A program made the translations under genes and the position numbers. The notes beneath the pieces were generated by a model, which saw nothing but the letters and a program-made list of their open reading frames with translations, did not search any database and had not been told where the DNA came from. Positions 46,615-54,403 of a stretch of DNA of 64,000 bases are shown piece after piece. The stretch is taken from positions 1 to 64,000 of the forward strand of contig WTBR01000132.1 of the NCBI GenBank assembly GCA_013138975.1, in the 5' to 3' direction. Numbering within the stretch: the stretch's first letter is position 1; each line of letters begins with the position of its first letter. The stretch is from Bacteroidales bacterium (GTDB lineage: Bacteria > Bacteroidota > Bacteroidia > Bacteroidales > UBA12077).

Positions 46615-46722
46615 CTAATCAAAATCGTTACCAACAGGAATTGATTCTCCTCCTTTGATTTTAACTAATTCTTTAGTTTTAAGAATGTAAAAATTTCTCA
46701 TTTTTTTCACTAATGTTTTCAT
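46615..46722 (-). CDS. double-glycine-leader peptide precursor 1
   Basis: 35 codons from ATG 46722, or 28 from the internal ATG at 46701; the second length equals that of peptide 2. The leader ends LKTKELVKIKGG with L(-12), E(-8), L(-7), I(-4) and GG, the classical pattern recognised by C39 peptidase-ABC exporters. The predicted product is the acidic decapeptide ESIPVGNDFD. No cysteines or lanthionine residues. No C39 exporter is in the window. Expressed leftward toward a strong terminator. Likely secreted signal or substrate peptide; function unknown. Confidence 0.72.
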   Translation of the reverse strand: MKTLVKKMRNFYILKTKELVKIKGGESIPVGNDFD

Positions 46723-46733
46723 AATTTTTTTGG

Positions 46734-46744
46734 TTTAAGTTAAA
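46734..46744. promoter_or_regulatory. TTTAAGTTAAA motif upstream of peptide gene 1
   Basis: Near-palindromic word 11 bp before ATG 46722, repeated at 46901-46911 before peptide gene 2. Its inner TTAAGTTA also occurs inverted at 47211-47218 near the CHAT start. A candidate shared operator or leader element. Confidence 0.3.
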
Positions 46745-46765
46745 TTTTTTTAATAAAATGTAGCA

Positions 46766-46852
46766 TTAAAAAATTTCTCCATCAATAGGAGTTCCTTCTC
46801 CTCCTTTGATTTTAACTAATTCTTTAGTTTTTAAAATAATAAATTTTTTCAT
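46766..46852 (-). CDS. double-glycine-leader peptide precursor 2
   Basis: 28 residues. The leader MKKFIILKTKELVKIKGG carries the same L(-12), E(-8), L(-7), I(-4), GG pattern as peptide 1 and differs in only a few positions; the tail is the decapeptide EGTPIDGEIF. Its 5' region is a copy of that of peptide 1 (ATGAAAACATTAGTGAAAAA), but an A-rich insertion puts that upstream ATG out of frame, so translation should start at 46852. This supports the internal start for peptide 1. A recent tandem duplicate. Confidence 0.75.
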   Translation of the reverse strand: MKKFIILKTKELVKIKGGEGTPIDGEIF

Positions 46853-46900
46853 TTCTTTTTTTTTCTGTTTTTTTCACTAATGTTTTCATAATTTTTACGG

Positions 46901-46911
46901 TTTAAGTTAAA
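46901..46911. promoter_or_regulatory. TTTAAGTTAAA motif upstream of peptide gene 2
   Basis: Exact copy of the word at 46734-46744, at the same distance from the duplicated ATGAAAACATTAG. Conserved within the duplicated block, so it may only reflect common origin. Confidence 0.3.
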
Positions 46912-46944
46912 TTTATACTTATTATCATACCCTTATTAAATAGC

Positions 46945-47052
46945 ATGAACATGTTAAAAATACAATTTAAAGCCCTGATTTTCAAAAACTGCATCTTGCT
47001 GCTAATGCTTGTGTTTTTAAATTTAATATTAATAAAAAGGAGTACTAAATAA
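46945..47052 (+). pseudogene. remnant of a second CHAT gene (signal peptide only)
   Basis: The frame starting ATG 46945 reads MLKIQFKALIFKNCILLLM, clearly related to SLKIQFSTLVFKRFVLTLI at the start of the intact CHAT protein (47224). DNA identity is high over GTTAAAAATACAATTTA. After about 25 residues the sequence runs into the 3' end of peptide gene 3. It shows that the peptide plus CHAT unit was duplicated in tandem and the first CHAT copy then lost. Confidence 0.75.
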
Positions 47053-47167
47053 TTTCATTTTCCACTGTAGTTCCTTCCCCCCCCCTGGTTTGCAATAATT
47101 CATTAATGTTAAGGATTTCGATTACTTTTTTCACATTCTTTGCTTTACTTTTTTTTAATTTTTTCAT
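47045..47167 (-). CDS. double-glycine-leader peptide precursor 3, with G9 tract
   Basis: 40 residues, lysine-rich at the N-terminus; a GTG at codon 12 would give a 29-residue form like the other two. The leader ends LNINELLQTRGG with L(-12), E(-8), L(-7), GG (threonine at -4). The tail is the decapeptide EGTTVENEII, the same length as in peptides 1 and 2. The GG codons lie in a run of nine Gs, so slippage would change or destroy the mature peptide. Divergent from the CHAT gene, 56 bp apart. Confidence 0.7.
   Translation of the reverse strand: MKKLKKSKAKNVKKVIEILNINELLQTRGGEGTTVENEII
47077..47085. repeat. homopolymer tract G9 (C9 on + strand) at the GG site of peptide 3
   Basis: Nine identical bases at the point encoding R-G-G, in a region otherwise about 25% G+C. 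With nine Gs the frame gives GGEGTTVENEII; with eight or ten it gives GG(G)RNYSGK and stops. A candidate contingency (phase-variation) site. Confidence 0.6.
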
Positions 47168-47199
47168 GGTTTTTAAATATTTAATTGGACAATAAGGTT

Positions 47200-47207
47200 T
47201 ATTTTTG
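47200..47207 (+). promoter_or_regulatory. -7-like promoter element (TATTTTTG) of the CHAT gene
   Basis: Exact TAxxTTTG match 17 bp before ATG 47224. The in-frame TTG at 47185 lies upstream of it, so ATG 47224 is the preferred start. An inverted repeat GTTCT/AGAAC (47207-47222) overlaps the expected transcript start and may be an operator. Confidence 0.5.
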
Positions 47208-47223
47208 TTCTAACTTAAGAACA

Positions 47224-49989
47224 ATGATTAATATAATAAATTCGTTAAAAATACAATTTAGTACTCTGGTTTTCAAAAGATTTGTTTTAACATTAATTGC
47301 TACTACTACCATTTTTACAAAAGCAATCGCTCACCAAAACACAGATTCAGTTTATGCAAATACACTTTATGACAGTGCAATAATTTATTACAGAAATACC
47401 AATTATAAGGAAGCCATATGCTTTTTTGATAAAATATTTCTTATAAAAGACAAAATACCTGAAGATATAAATCCCGAATACTTTAAAGTATATAATTGGT
47501 TAGGATTAATTAATAAAAAGCAGGGAAATTTTCAAAAAGCAATTGAATATTATCGGTATGCATTAGAAAATACTACGGATGGCTATTACATAACATTAAT
47601 CAACGATAATATTGCCAATATTTATTCTTTAAAGGGAGATTATACCAAGGCGATTTATTATTTTGAAAACACGTTGGCTGTTTTGGAAAATAGCAATAAA
47701 GAAAGTAAATATCATGGCATTATTAATAACTACCATAGCCAAGGATATGCTTATCTTAATTCAGGACAGATGAAATTGGCTTTGGAAAAAAGTTTGAAAG
47801 GGATACAAATTGCGGAAGAAAATCAAATTTCTGTTGGAGGTCTTAGATATAACAATTGTGCATTGATTTATCAAAATCTTGATAGCACAGATCAGGCAAA
47901 TTATTATTATAAAAAAGCAATTAAAAGTAGTGAAAAAGAATATGGCAAAAATCATTATGAAACCGCATTAGCATATATGTATTATGGTGTTTCCTTTAAC
48001 AAACATGGAAATTACGAAGCCGGTTTACAACTATATCAAAAATCATTAAAAATTTTACTAAACAATTTAGGGCACAAACATTTTTACACATCACAATGTT
48101 TGATGTATACAGGTAATTTATATTATCAAACAAAAAATTACATGCTTGCATTAGGGTATTACCAAAAATCGCTAATATCAAAAATTAATAATTTTAACAA
48201 CAGTTCTATTTACGCAAATCCAAGCTCGAATGTATTTCCCGACCTCGATTTACTCAATGTTTTAAAAGCAAAAGCCCAAGCCTTAGAAATGTTGGCAACA
48301 CAAGAGCATAAGGAAACAAACCTCAAAGCAGCCCTTTCTACTCTTGAACTTACGGTTGGTTTTATCGAGCAATTGCGTACAGGATATTTATACGAAGGCT
48401 CGAAGCTTAAACTGGCAGCAAAAGAACACGAAACCTATTTATCCATAATAAGTATTGCACATTCTTTATACGAAATTTCCGGCGATACAAAATATACTAA
48501 AATTGCATTTAAGTACGCCGAACATAGCAGGTATGCCATATTAAGAGAATTAAAAAATGAGGAAATGGCAAGGGGAATTGCAGGTGTGCCAGATAGTATT
48601 ACCGGCAACGAACGAAAGATAAAGGAACAGATTAGCGTTATCAGGATGGAAATTGGAGATGAAAGTAAGACTGAAATTCCTGACAAATTAAAAATAGACG
48701 AACTGAATGAAAAAACATTTGGTTTGACACAAGAGCTTGAGAACCTGATGCAGGAGCTCGAAAGCAATTACCCCAAGTATTACAAGCAAAAATACAGCAA
48801 CGAGGTTGTGAGTTTAACACAATTGCAAAAGGCATTGGATAAAAAAGAAGCTGTACTCGAATATGTATTATCAGACAGTTCACTATATACTTTTACCATT
48901 ACCAAGGATACATTCACACTGTTAAAACAAAATGCAGATAGTGTTTTTCATTCAAGCCTCGATTTTTATAAAACCGCATTGCACAGGGAACATTCATCTA
49001 ATTATTATGAATACCGCGATGCCGCATACAATCTTTACAAAAAGCTTATTTACCCTGTTGAACCTTTATTAAAAAACAAAAACCTCTTGATAATTCCTGA
49101 TGATCAAATGAACTTTATTTCGTTTGATGTACTTATTGATAAGCCTTATAATAGTGCCGACAGACCCGATTATCGCAAAGAATCATATCTTTTACAGAAA
49201 TACCCGATTAGCTATGCCTATTCATCAACTTTATATTTTAACTCATTGTCGGGTAAATCAAATACTTCGCCTAAATTTTTAGGCATTGCACCCAGTTACG
49301 AAAATTCAAAAGATTCATTACAGCATATGCCTTTGGGATTAAAAAGTGCCAGAAACATAGCTTTATTAACATTTGGGAAATCATTAACAGGAAATAACGT
49401 CACTGAGAGTAAATTCAGGAAATACAGTAAAAAATACGGTATAATTCATTTTTATGCACATGGTTTTGAGGATACGTTAAATCCTGCAAATTCAAAATTA
49501 TACCTTTCGCCGTCAACCGATACCCTTAGCGATGCTTACCTTTATGCATGGGAGGTTTATAATATGCAATTAAATGCCCGTTTGGTAGTTCTGGCTTCGT
49601 GTTATTCAGGGGCAGGAAATCTTTCCAAAGGAGAAGGAGTGATGAGCATAGGGCGAAGTTTTATTAATGCAGGTAGCGAAACCGTAATAATGTCTTTATG
49701 GGAAGCCTCTTATAAGCCAACAATTACTATTCTAAACTATTTTTACAGGAACTTACTAAAAGGCATGCAAAAAGATGAAGCCTTGAGGCATGCAAAATTA
49801 AAATACCTGGAAGAAACCGATTCTTTTAGTGCCAACCCACGCTTTTGGGCAGGTATAATAATTATAGGCAACCAATTAGCACTTTATAAAGCATGGTATA
49901 TTAAGAAAATAATTTCTTTACTTATTTTATCAGGTTTAATATTTCTGCTTATAAAAAAAAGAAAATCACTGTTCAAGCTTAAAAATTAA
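47224..49989 (+). CDS. secreted membrane-anchored TPR-CHAT protease
   Basis: 921 residues from ATG 47224. Signal peptide or anchor about 1-38, a tetratricopeptide array about 40-330 (repeats such as AIEYYRYALE, AIYYFENTLAV, ALGYYQKSLI), a helical linker about 350-520, and a CHAT domain about 590-885. The caspase-like dyad is H746 in HFYAHG and C793 in LASCYSG, both intact. A transmembrane helix (about 897-913) with a basic end closes the protein, so TPR and protease domains should face the periplasm. Divergent from three small peptide genes; substrate unknown. Confidence 0.88.
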   Translation: MINIINSLKIQFSTLVFKRFVLTLIATTTIFTKAIAHQNTDSVYANTLYDSAIIYYRNTNYKEAICFFDKIFLIKDKIPEDINPEYFKVYNWLGLINKKQGNFQKAIEYYRYALENTTDGYYITLINDNIANIYSLKGDYTKAIYYFENTLAVLENSNKESKYHGIINNYHSQGYAYLNSGQMKLALEKSLKGIQIAEENQISVGGLRYNNCALIYQNLDSTDQANYYYKKAIKSSEKEYGKNHYETALAYMYYGVSFNKHGNYEAGLQLYQKSLKILLNNLGHKHFYTSQCLMYTGNLYYQTKNYMLALGYYQKSLISKINNFNNSSIYANPSSNVFPDLDLLNVLKAKAQALEMLATQEHKETNLKAALSTLELTVGFIEQLRTGYLYEGSKLKLAAKEHETYLSIISIAHSLYEISGDTKYTKIAFKYAEHSRYAILRELKNEEMARGIAGVPDSITGNERKIKEQISVIRMEIGDESKTEIPDKLKIDELNEKTFGLTQELENLMQELESNYPKYYKQKYSNEVVSLTQLQKALDKKEAVLEYVLSDSSLYTFTITKDTFTLLKQNADSVFHSSLDFYKTALHREHSSNYYEYRDAAYNLYKKLIYPVEPLLKNKNLLIIPDDQMNFISFDVLIDKPYNSADRPDYRKESYLLQKYPISYAYSSTLYFNSLSGKSNTSPKFLGIAPSYENSKDSLQHMPLGLKSARNIALLTFGKSLTGNNVTESKFRKYSKKYGIIHFYAHGFEDTLNPANSKLYLSPSTDTLSDAYLYAWEVYNMQLNARLVVLASCYSGAGNLSKGEGVMSIGRSFINAGSETVIMSLWEASYKPTITILNYFYRNLLKGMQKDEALRHAKLKYLEETDSFSANPRFWAGIIIIGNQLALYKAWYIKKIISLLILSGLIFLLIKKRKSLFKLKN

Positions 49990-51263
49990 GTAATATCTTT
50001 TTGGTCTTTAATCAATTTATTTAAAATTGAAATGTTGATTGTTATTCTTTGAGTGCCTTTGTGTGTACTTGGTGTTCCTTTGCGGTAAAGCTTATAATAT
50101 TATTTGACAAACTACACGCTTTATGAGTATTATTATGAGAGATAAGGTGTTGAATAAATGAATTTTATGTAAAAAATCCGTGTTAATCAGTGTTTTTGGT
50201 TCTTACCGAAATCCGTTTTATCAGCGTTCCATTATTTTTAAGGAAACTTGGTGTTTGATTTTCTATTGTGGTTGTACTTTCGAGAATTTCAGGCTACGCA
50301 CATTTCTTTTTCTTTTTAAGTCAATGCCAAAAAGAAACAAAAAAGTCTAGGATAAACGATCCCTCAGCCGTGCGTTTATTCTTGCCACCTCACCTAAGAA
50401 ATAATCGGGCTTCTATATTTTTTATTTCCAATGGTCTTATGTGTAATAATGTATTTGTATTATGTTTATAATCAGTTTACTAAAAATAGAAATGTGAATT
50501 ATTATTCTTTGTGTGTACTTTGAGCTCCTTTGTGGCATAGCTTATTATGTTATTCGTATAGCATAAAACTTGTTTATTTTTTAAAAATTAAGTTTCTAAT
50601 ATCCTTATAAAAAATCCATTTTCTAAGCAAATTGTATTTTGGGGGGCAAAAGATGTTGTTTGTCGATAATGAAAAAATAATACCCAAATTTGTGTTATCT
50701 TGCAAGTGATAAATTTTTAAGTAATTAAACAATGCTAGGCCCCAGATTTATCGCTAACATTTTAACAAACACTCTATTTATTACCCGCATTATAAAGAGC
50801 CTCTGGCTCTTTATTTGTTTATATGCTTAGCCTTCGAGCGCTTTTGGCTACATACATTTCTTTTTGGCATTACCCCATAAGAAACATAAAAGCCTGGGAT
50901 AAACGATCTCTCAGTCGGGCGATTCTCCTTGCCACCGCACCTAAGAAATATTCGGGCTACAATAGAATAGTATTATATGCAATAATGCATTTGTATTATA
51001 ATGATAATCAATTGATTTAAAATAAATATACGTATTATTCTTTGTGAGACTTTGTGATTCCTTTGAGCTCCGTTGTGGTATAGCTTATATTATTATTTAA
51101 AAAACTAGAGAGCTACATGCTATATGGATATGAGAGATTAGATATTGAATAAATAAATTTTATGAAAAAAAACCGTACCAATCTGCATTCCATTGATTTA
51201 GGTATGCAAATGGACAATCTTTAAAATTAAATTAGGTACTATATTGTATAAAACAGGAAGAAA
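49990..51263. repeat. gene-free 1.27-kb region of diverged duplicated repeat blocks
   Basis: Two block types alternate. One carries TTTGTGTGTAC...CCTTTG.GG.A.AGCTTAT (near 50043, 50505 and 51038), followed by AAATCCGT-type words. The other (50290-50415 and 50838-50962) carries ACATTTCTTTTT, GGGATAAACGATC and CACCTAAGAAATA.TCGGGCT. Between them 50732-50830 encodes a 32-codon hydrophobic frame, possibly a remnant, overlapping a 10-bp perfect hairpin ATAAAGAGCC/GGCTCTTTAT (50792-50814). No supportable gene. Confidence 0.65.
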
Positions 51264-52175
51264 TTACCGTTCAAGCTTTTTTAATATTTTCTTTGCTTTT
51301 TTATAGTTGCAGTCGTTATAAGAAAGAATTACTTTAAAAATATCTATTGCTTTTTCTTTATTGCCTGTTTTTAAATAACTTAAGCCGATATACCACTGTG
51401 TTTGGGCGAGATACCCTATACCTTCAGGGCTTTTAGTCACTTGTTCGAAATTTTCAATCGCTTTTCTATAAAGTTTTAGTTCCATAAAGGATAATCCGAT
51501 GAAAAAATGCTTCTCAGCTTCTATACTTAATGAAGTGGGTAAATTCTGAAATGACAAAAGCGCATTTTCATATTCGCCTTCTGTATATTTTAGTTGCGCT
51601 AATTTTAATGAATTAGTGTTTAAATCGTACTGTCCAGTTTTGTCAAAAGTTTCATAATAAGTTTCGTATAATCTATTTTCCAGCGAGCCTCTGGTTAGAA
51701 AATAATTTTGAGTTACTTCTCCTCCTGAAATAAGGAGAAATGCAATCGAAGCTGCTGCTATCCATTTTTTAATTTTTCTGACCGTAATAGGACTTAATGC
51801 GCTGTTATTTTTAACAAGAACTGATACCTTGTTGTTTTTAAGGAAATGCATATGATTATTTTTCCCCGACATGTATTCTTGTTGAATATCTTTAAGGGCA
51901 TTACATTCAGAAAAAAGATCTATATCTTTAAGCAGGGCTACTTCTTTTGAAAGTTGTTTGTCTTTTTTTAACCTATTCTCAAATTCAATGTGTTCGTGTG
52001 GTTCTAATTCATTATTAACATAACTATGAATAATGAATCTATCTTTTTCTTCGTTGTATAAATTTCTAAAATTCTCATCATTGATTATTTTATCTGCAAC
52101 TTCAGATTTTTTTACCGGTAAAATTGTATCAAATAAAAAATCAATAATAATATCTCTATCTGGGGTCGAGTGCAT
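51264..52175 (-). CDS. anti-sigma-like membrane protein with C-terminal TPR repeats
   Basis: 303 residues. The N-terminal cytoplasmic part (about 1-130) resembles anti-sigma factor cores without zinc ligands (NELEPHEHIEFENRLKKDKQLSKEVALL). One transmembrane helix (about 138-158), then periplasmic TPR repeats (about 190-300; YEGEYENALLSFQ, LYRKAIENFEQV, KEKAIDIFKVIL). In Bacteroidota such proteins often sit near TPR-CHAT genes, here convergent 1.3 kb away, and may transmit a periplasmic state across the membrane (inference). No ECF sigma gene is adjacent. Confidence 0.68.
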   Translation of the reverse strand: MHSTPDRDIIIDFLFDTILPVKKSEVADKIINDENFRNLYNEEKDRFIIHSYVNNELEPHEHIEFENRLKKDKQLSKEVALLKDIDLFSECNALKDIQQEYMSGKNNHMHFLKNNKVSVLVKNNSALSPITVRKIKKWIAAASIAFLLISGGEVTQNYFLTRGSLENRLYETYYETFDKTGQYDLNTNSLKLAQLKYTEGEYENALLSFQNLPTSLSIEAEKHFFIGLSFMELKLYRKAIENFEQVTKSPEGIGYLAQTQWYIGLSYLKTGNKEKAIDIFKVILSYNDCNYKKAKKILKKLER

Positions 52176-52645
52176 AACATTAGGTTTATAAATAGTTTAC
52201 TAAAATAAACAAACTTTTATTTAAAAAGATATTTAACCATATTTTTGTTTGATGTGATTTTAAATTCGCAAAACAATAATTTCTGGAATCCCAATATCAC
52301 AAGCATTTGCCTTGTGCAGCCAATAGTTTCGTAAAATATCTCATTTAATAGCACAAGGGTTTCCTTTAAATCCGTAAAGCGTGCCACGGATTTATTAATA
52401 ATCAGCATTTGACTATAATTTCATATCATTTATATTAATTCACTTGGCACGGCTAAATACTGAATAATTAAATGAATGAAAATTTACTTGCAGATTTAAA
52501 GGGCTCGTTTGTGCTGCCTAAAAAACGTTTCGTTAAATATCTTTTGATAACTCCCGTTAATTTTTTGGGGCAGAATACACCTGCACAATATTTAGTTTGG
52601 TATAGTCGCAAGCGAAACGCTTGTTTTATTTGGTATGTTTCTGAT
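52176..52645. other. gene-free region with repeat words
   Basis: Contains AATCCGTAAAGCGTGCCACGGATT near 52370 and CACTTGGCACGGCTAAATAC near 52440, single copies of the CCGTGCCACGG-type word of the 45.7-kb array. TGAATGAAAATTTACTTGCAG at 52473 recurs at 58119. A 63-codon frame at 52472-52663 is made of these repeats and is not called. Confidence 0.5.
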
Positions 52646-53302
52646 TTAAAGTTCTCTTTTTAAGTCTTCAAAAAAACTTCTGGTAGTTAAATAACGGGAT
52701 TTATGTTTAATATATAAATCAGAAAAACACTTAAAATTCCTTTCAAAATTTAGAAATCGTTTGTCTAAATTTTTGATTACCATTTCTGGTAATTTGTTTA
52801 TATCAATTCCTCTAAGTAAATAAATTTCGGTATATCGAATAACGCCTATTTTTCCAAAAGCATCTAAATCGTCGGCATTACATAGAATAGAAAAAATGGT
52901 GGTAGGAGCATTGTTATTTAATTTATATTCTTTGTCATCGTGTTTTTCAATGGCATAAAGTATCTCATCAAAATTAGCAGGTTTATTTAAATTGTTATTT
53001 TCAAAATATTTAAGACAAATTTCCCGGCTTTCTTTTCCGTGATTTTCGTTTGTAGTTTTTGTAAAACCCGTGTCATGAAACAAAGAAGCAATTAAACATG
53101 ATTCTACCATATTGTAATTTACTTCTGTTGAATAATCCAGAGCATAAAGTATTTCTTTAGCATATTCCCAAACTCGCAGGTGATGAGTATGGTTGTGTGA
53201 TGGAATTTTAATATCGGCAAATATGCTTTCACAAAACCTATACAATGGTTCAAGCATTTTTTGTTCTACATGTTGTATATGATATTTTAATTCTTCCATC
53301 AA
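52646..53302 (-). CDS. HD-domain phosphohydrolase-like protein
   Basis: 218 residues. Metal ligands: H in HNHTHHLRVWEYA (about 36-48), FHDTG (about 75-79), a helical H near HGKES, and D in NADDLDAFG (about 138-146). This is the HD hydrolase fold, acting on phosphate esters of nucleotides or similar. Substrate unknown, single gene. Confidence 0.85.
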   Translation of the reverse strand: MMEELKYHIQHVEQKMLEPLYRFCESIFADIKIPSHNHTHHLRVWEYAKEILYALDYSTEVNYNMVESCLIASLFHDTGFTKTTNENHGKESREICLKYFENNNLNKPANFDEILYAIEKHDDKEYKLNNNAPTTIFSILCNADDLDAFGKIGVIRYTEIYLLRGIDINKLPEMVIKNLDKRFLNFERNFKCFSDLYIKHKSRYLTTRSFFEDLKREL

Positions 53303-53460
53303 TTATCAATACTTTATTAATTTTTGGCAAAGTTAAATTTTATAAACAGTTAAACTGCTGATAATTAGTTATATGATTAAATTAAGCTGACTTTGCCAAA
53401 GTGTTTAATTTCAAATTAATATAAAAATGTAATGAACTAATAAATTATAAAAATTTATTT

Positions 53461-53627
53461 AGTTCATGTCTATAAAGTCGGGTGTTTGGTTCAGAAAGTT
53501 TGAGATCAAGGCTTGTGAAGTTTTAAAAATTAAGAGTTTACTTATGTAAATGCGATGTACTGAGCATGTCGAAGCAACTGATTTTTAAAACGAGCATAAC
53601 GCAGATATCGGGCTTTATGGACAAACA
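53461..53627. repeat. dispersed repeat family A', full copy
   Basis: Inverted ends GTCTATAAAGTCGGGTGT and ATATCGGGCTTTATGGAC. The centre TTATGTAAATGCGATGTACTGAGCATGTCGAAG is shared with the family A cores flanking iorAB. Non-coding, about 165 bp. Confidence 0.75.
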
Positions 53628-53637
53628 TTATTTTAAA

Positions 53638-53672
53638 TAAAAAAGCAGAAAAGAAATCTTTTCTGCTTTTTT
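53638..53672 (-). terminator. Rho-independent terminator of the 84-residue gene
   Basis: AGCAGAAAAG, AAAT, CTTTTCTGCT perfect 10-bp stem with A-run on one side and T-run on the other, so it may work in both directions. It lies 18 bp after the stop codon of the 53690-53944 gene. Confidence 0.85.
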
Positions 53673-53689
53673 AAGGAATTCTTCAATCT

Positions 53690-53944
53690 TTAATTTTTTG
53701 ATTGTGTTTCATCGGTCATTTTGATAGCCATATCTAATATTGTGGTGTCATCAATTGTAACAACTCCTCCATCCGGACCTTGTCCAAAATGAATTCCTAC
53801 AGATTCTCCTTCGCTGTAATTTGTTCCTCCGAAATAATTCCTTACGGTTTCCTCATTCATGTTTAAATTGCCGGCAATTCTTCTAATTGCGCCATGAGGT
53901 AAACTATCTTTGATTTTTCGTAACTCATTGAATGTTAATGTCAT
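53690..53944 (-). CDS. small HTH-like protein, probably DNA binding
   Basis: 84 residues. LPHGAIRRIAGNLNMNEETVRNYFGG (about 15-40) reads as a helix-turn-helix; the second half, with GIHFGQGPDGGVVTIDD, is glycine-rich and acidic. Short proteins of this shape are common in Bacteroidota. Targets unknown. Followed by a strong terminator. Confidence 0.7.
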   Translation of the reverse strand: MTLTFNELRKIKDSLPHGAIRRIAGNLNMNEETVRNYFGGTNYSEGESVGIHFGQGPDGGVVTIDDTTILDMAIKMTDETQSKN

Positions 53945-54021
53945 AACAGTACATTTTTTAGGTTAGAAACGAATCATAAAACTACAATTAATTGGGCGTA
54001 GAAAAAAATTTATGTAGCGTT

Positions 54022-54218
54022 TTAACAGAAATTTATAGAATTTTAACATTAATTATGAATGGAATTTAAGTCTCTAACAATGTATACATCATAGTCTCCT
54101 AAAAAATTAAATCCAGGTTTTTTGTATATCTCAATTGCTTTTTTATTGCTTTGATGTACTTCTAGTTTTATTTGATAATTCTTCTTTTTTGCAAATTTTA
54201 ACGATTCATTTGTTAAAA
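54022..54218 (-). pseudogene. partial copy of the GNAT gene (3' end only)
   Basis: About 165 bp from 54054 match 58147-58311 at over 95% identity, covering the last about 50 codons of the acetyltransferase at 58141-58581. The left flank (TTTATAGAATTTTAA) also matches, to 57930-57949, but the copy lacks the repeat element found there. Only a C-terminal fragment remains. Confidence 0.88.
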
Positions 54219-54403
54219 AAATAATAAAGAAATGATATTCAGCAAATTAGAACGATAAGAATACTCATTTTTTTAATAAAGAAAATCAACGTCGAAAATA
54301 AAAGTAGGGAATTCATATTAATACTGAATGCCCATTTGTAAATAGCAAATTAATTTATCTGGATTAAAGCATATTGCAATGTTTGTTTTTGCATTACGTA
54401 AAT
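54219..54403. other. gene-free flank
   Basis: AT-rich sequence between the GNAT fragment and the GC-richer island. Nothing supported. Confidence 0.4.

Noticed and set aside
46484..47167. Toxin-antitoxin or lanthipeptide cluster reading of the small genes
   Set aside because: No modification enzyme, no Cys/Ser/Thr-rich core, no immunity gene and no toxin partner; the double-glycine leader pattern with short acidic tails fits better.
50268..51020. Two short frames (67 and 65 codons) after the CHAT gene
   Set aside because: Both translate the same duplicated repeat block (GGGATAAACGATC.. and CACCTAAGAAATA..), with different frames around it.
52472..52663. 63-codon frame beside the HD-domain gene
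   Set aside because: Begins in a repeat word shared with 58119 and shows no family; overlaps the end of the HD-domain gene.
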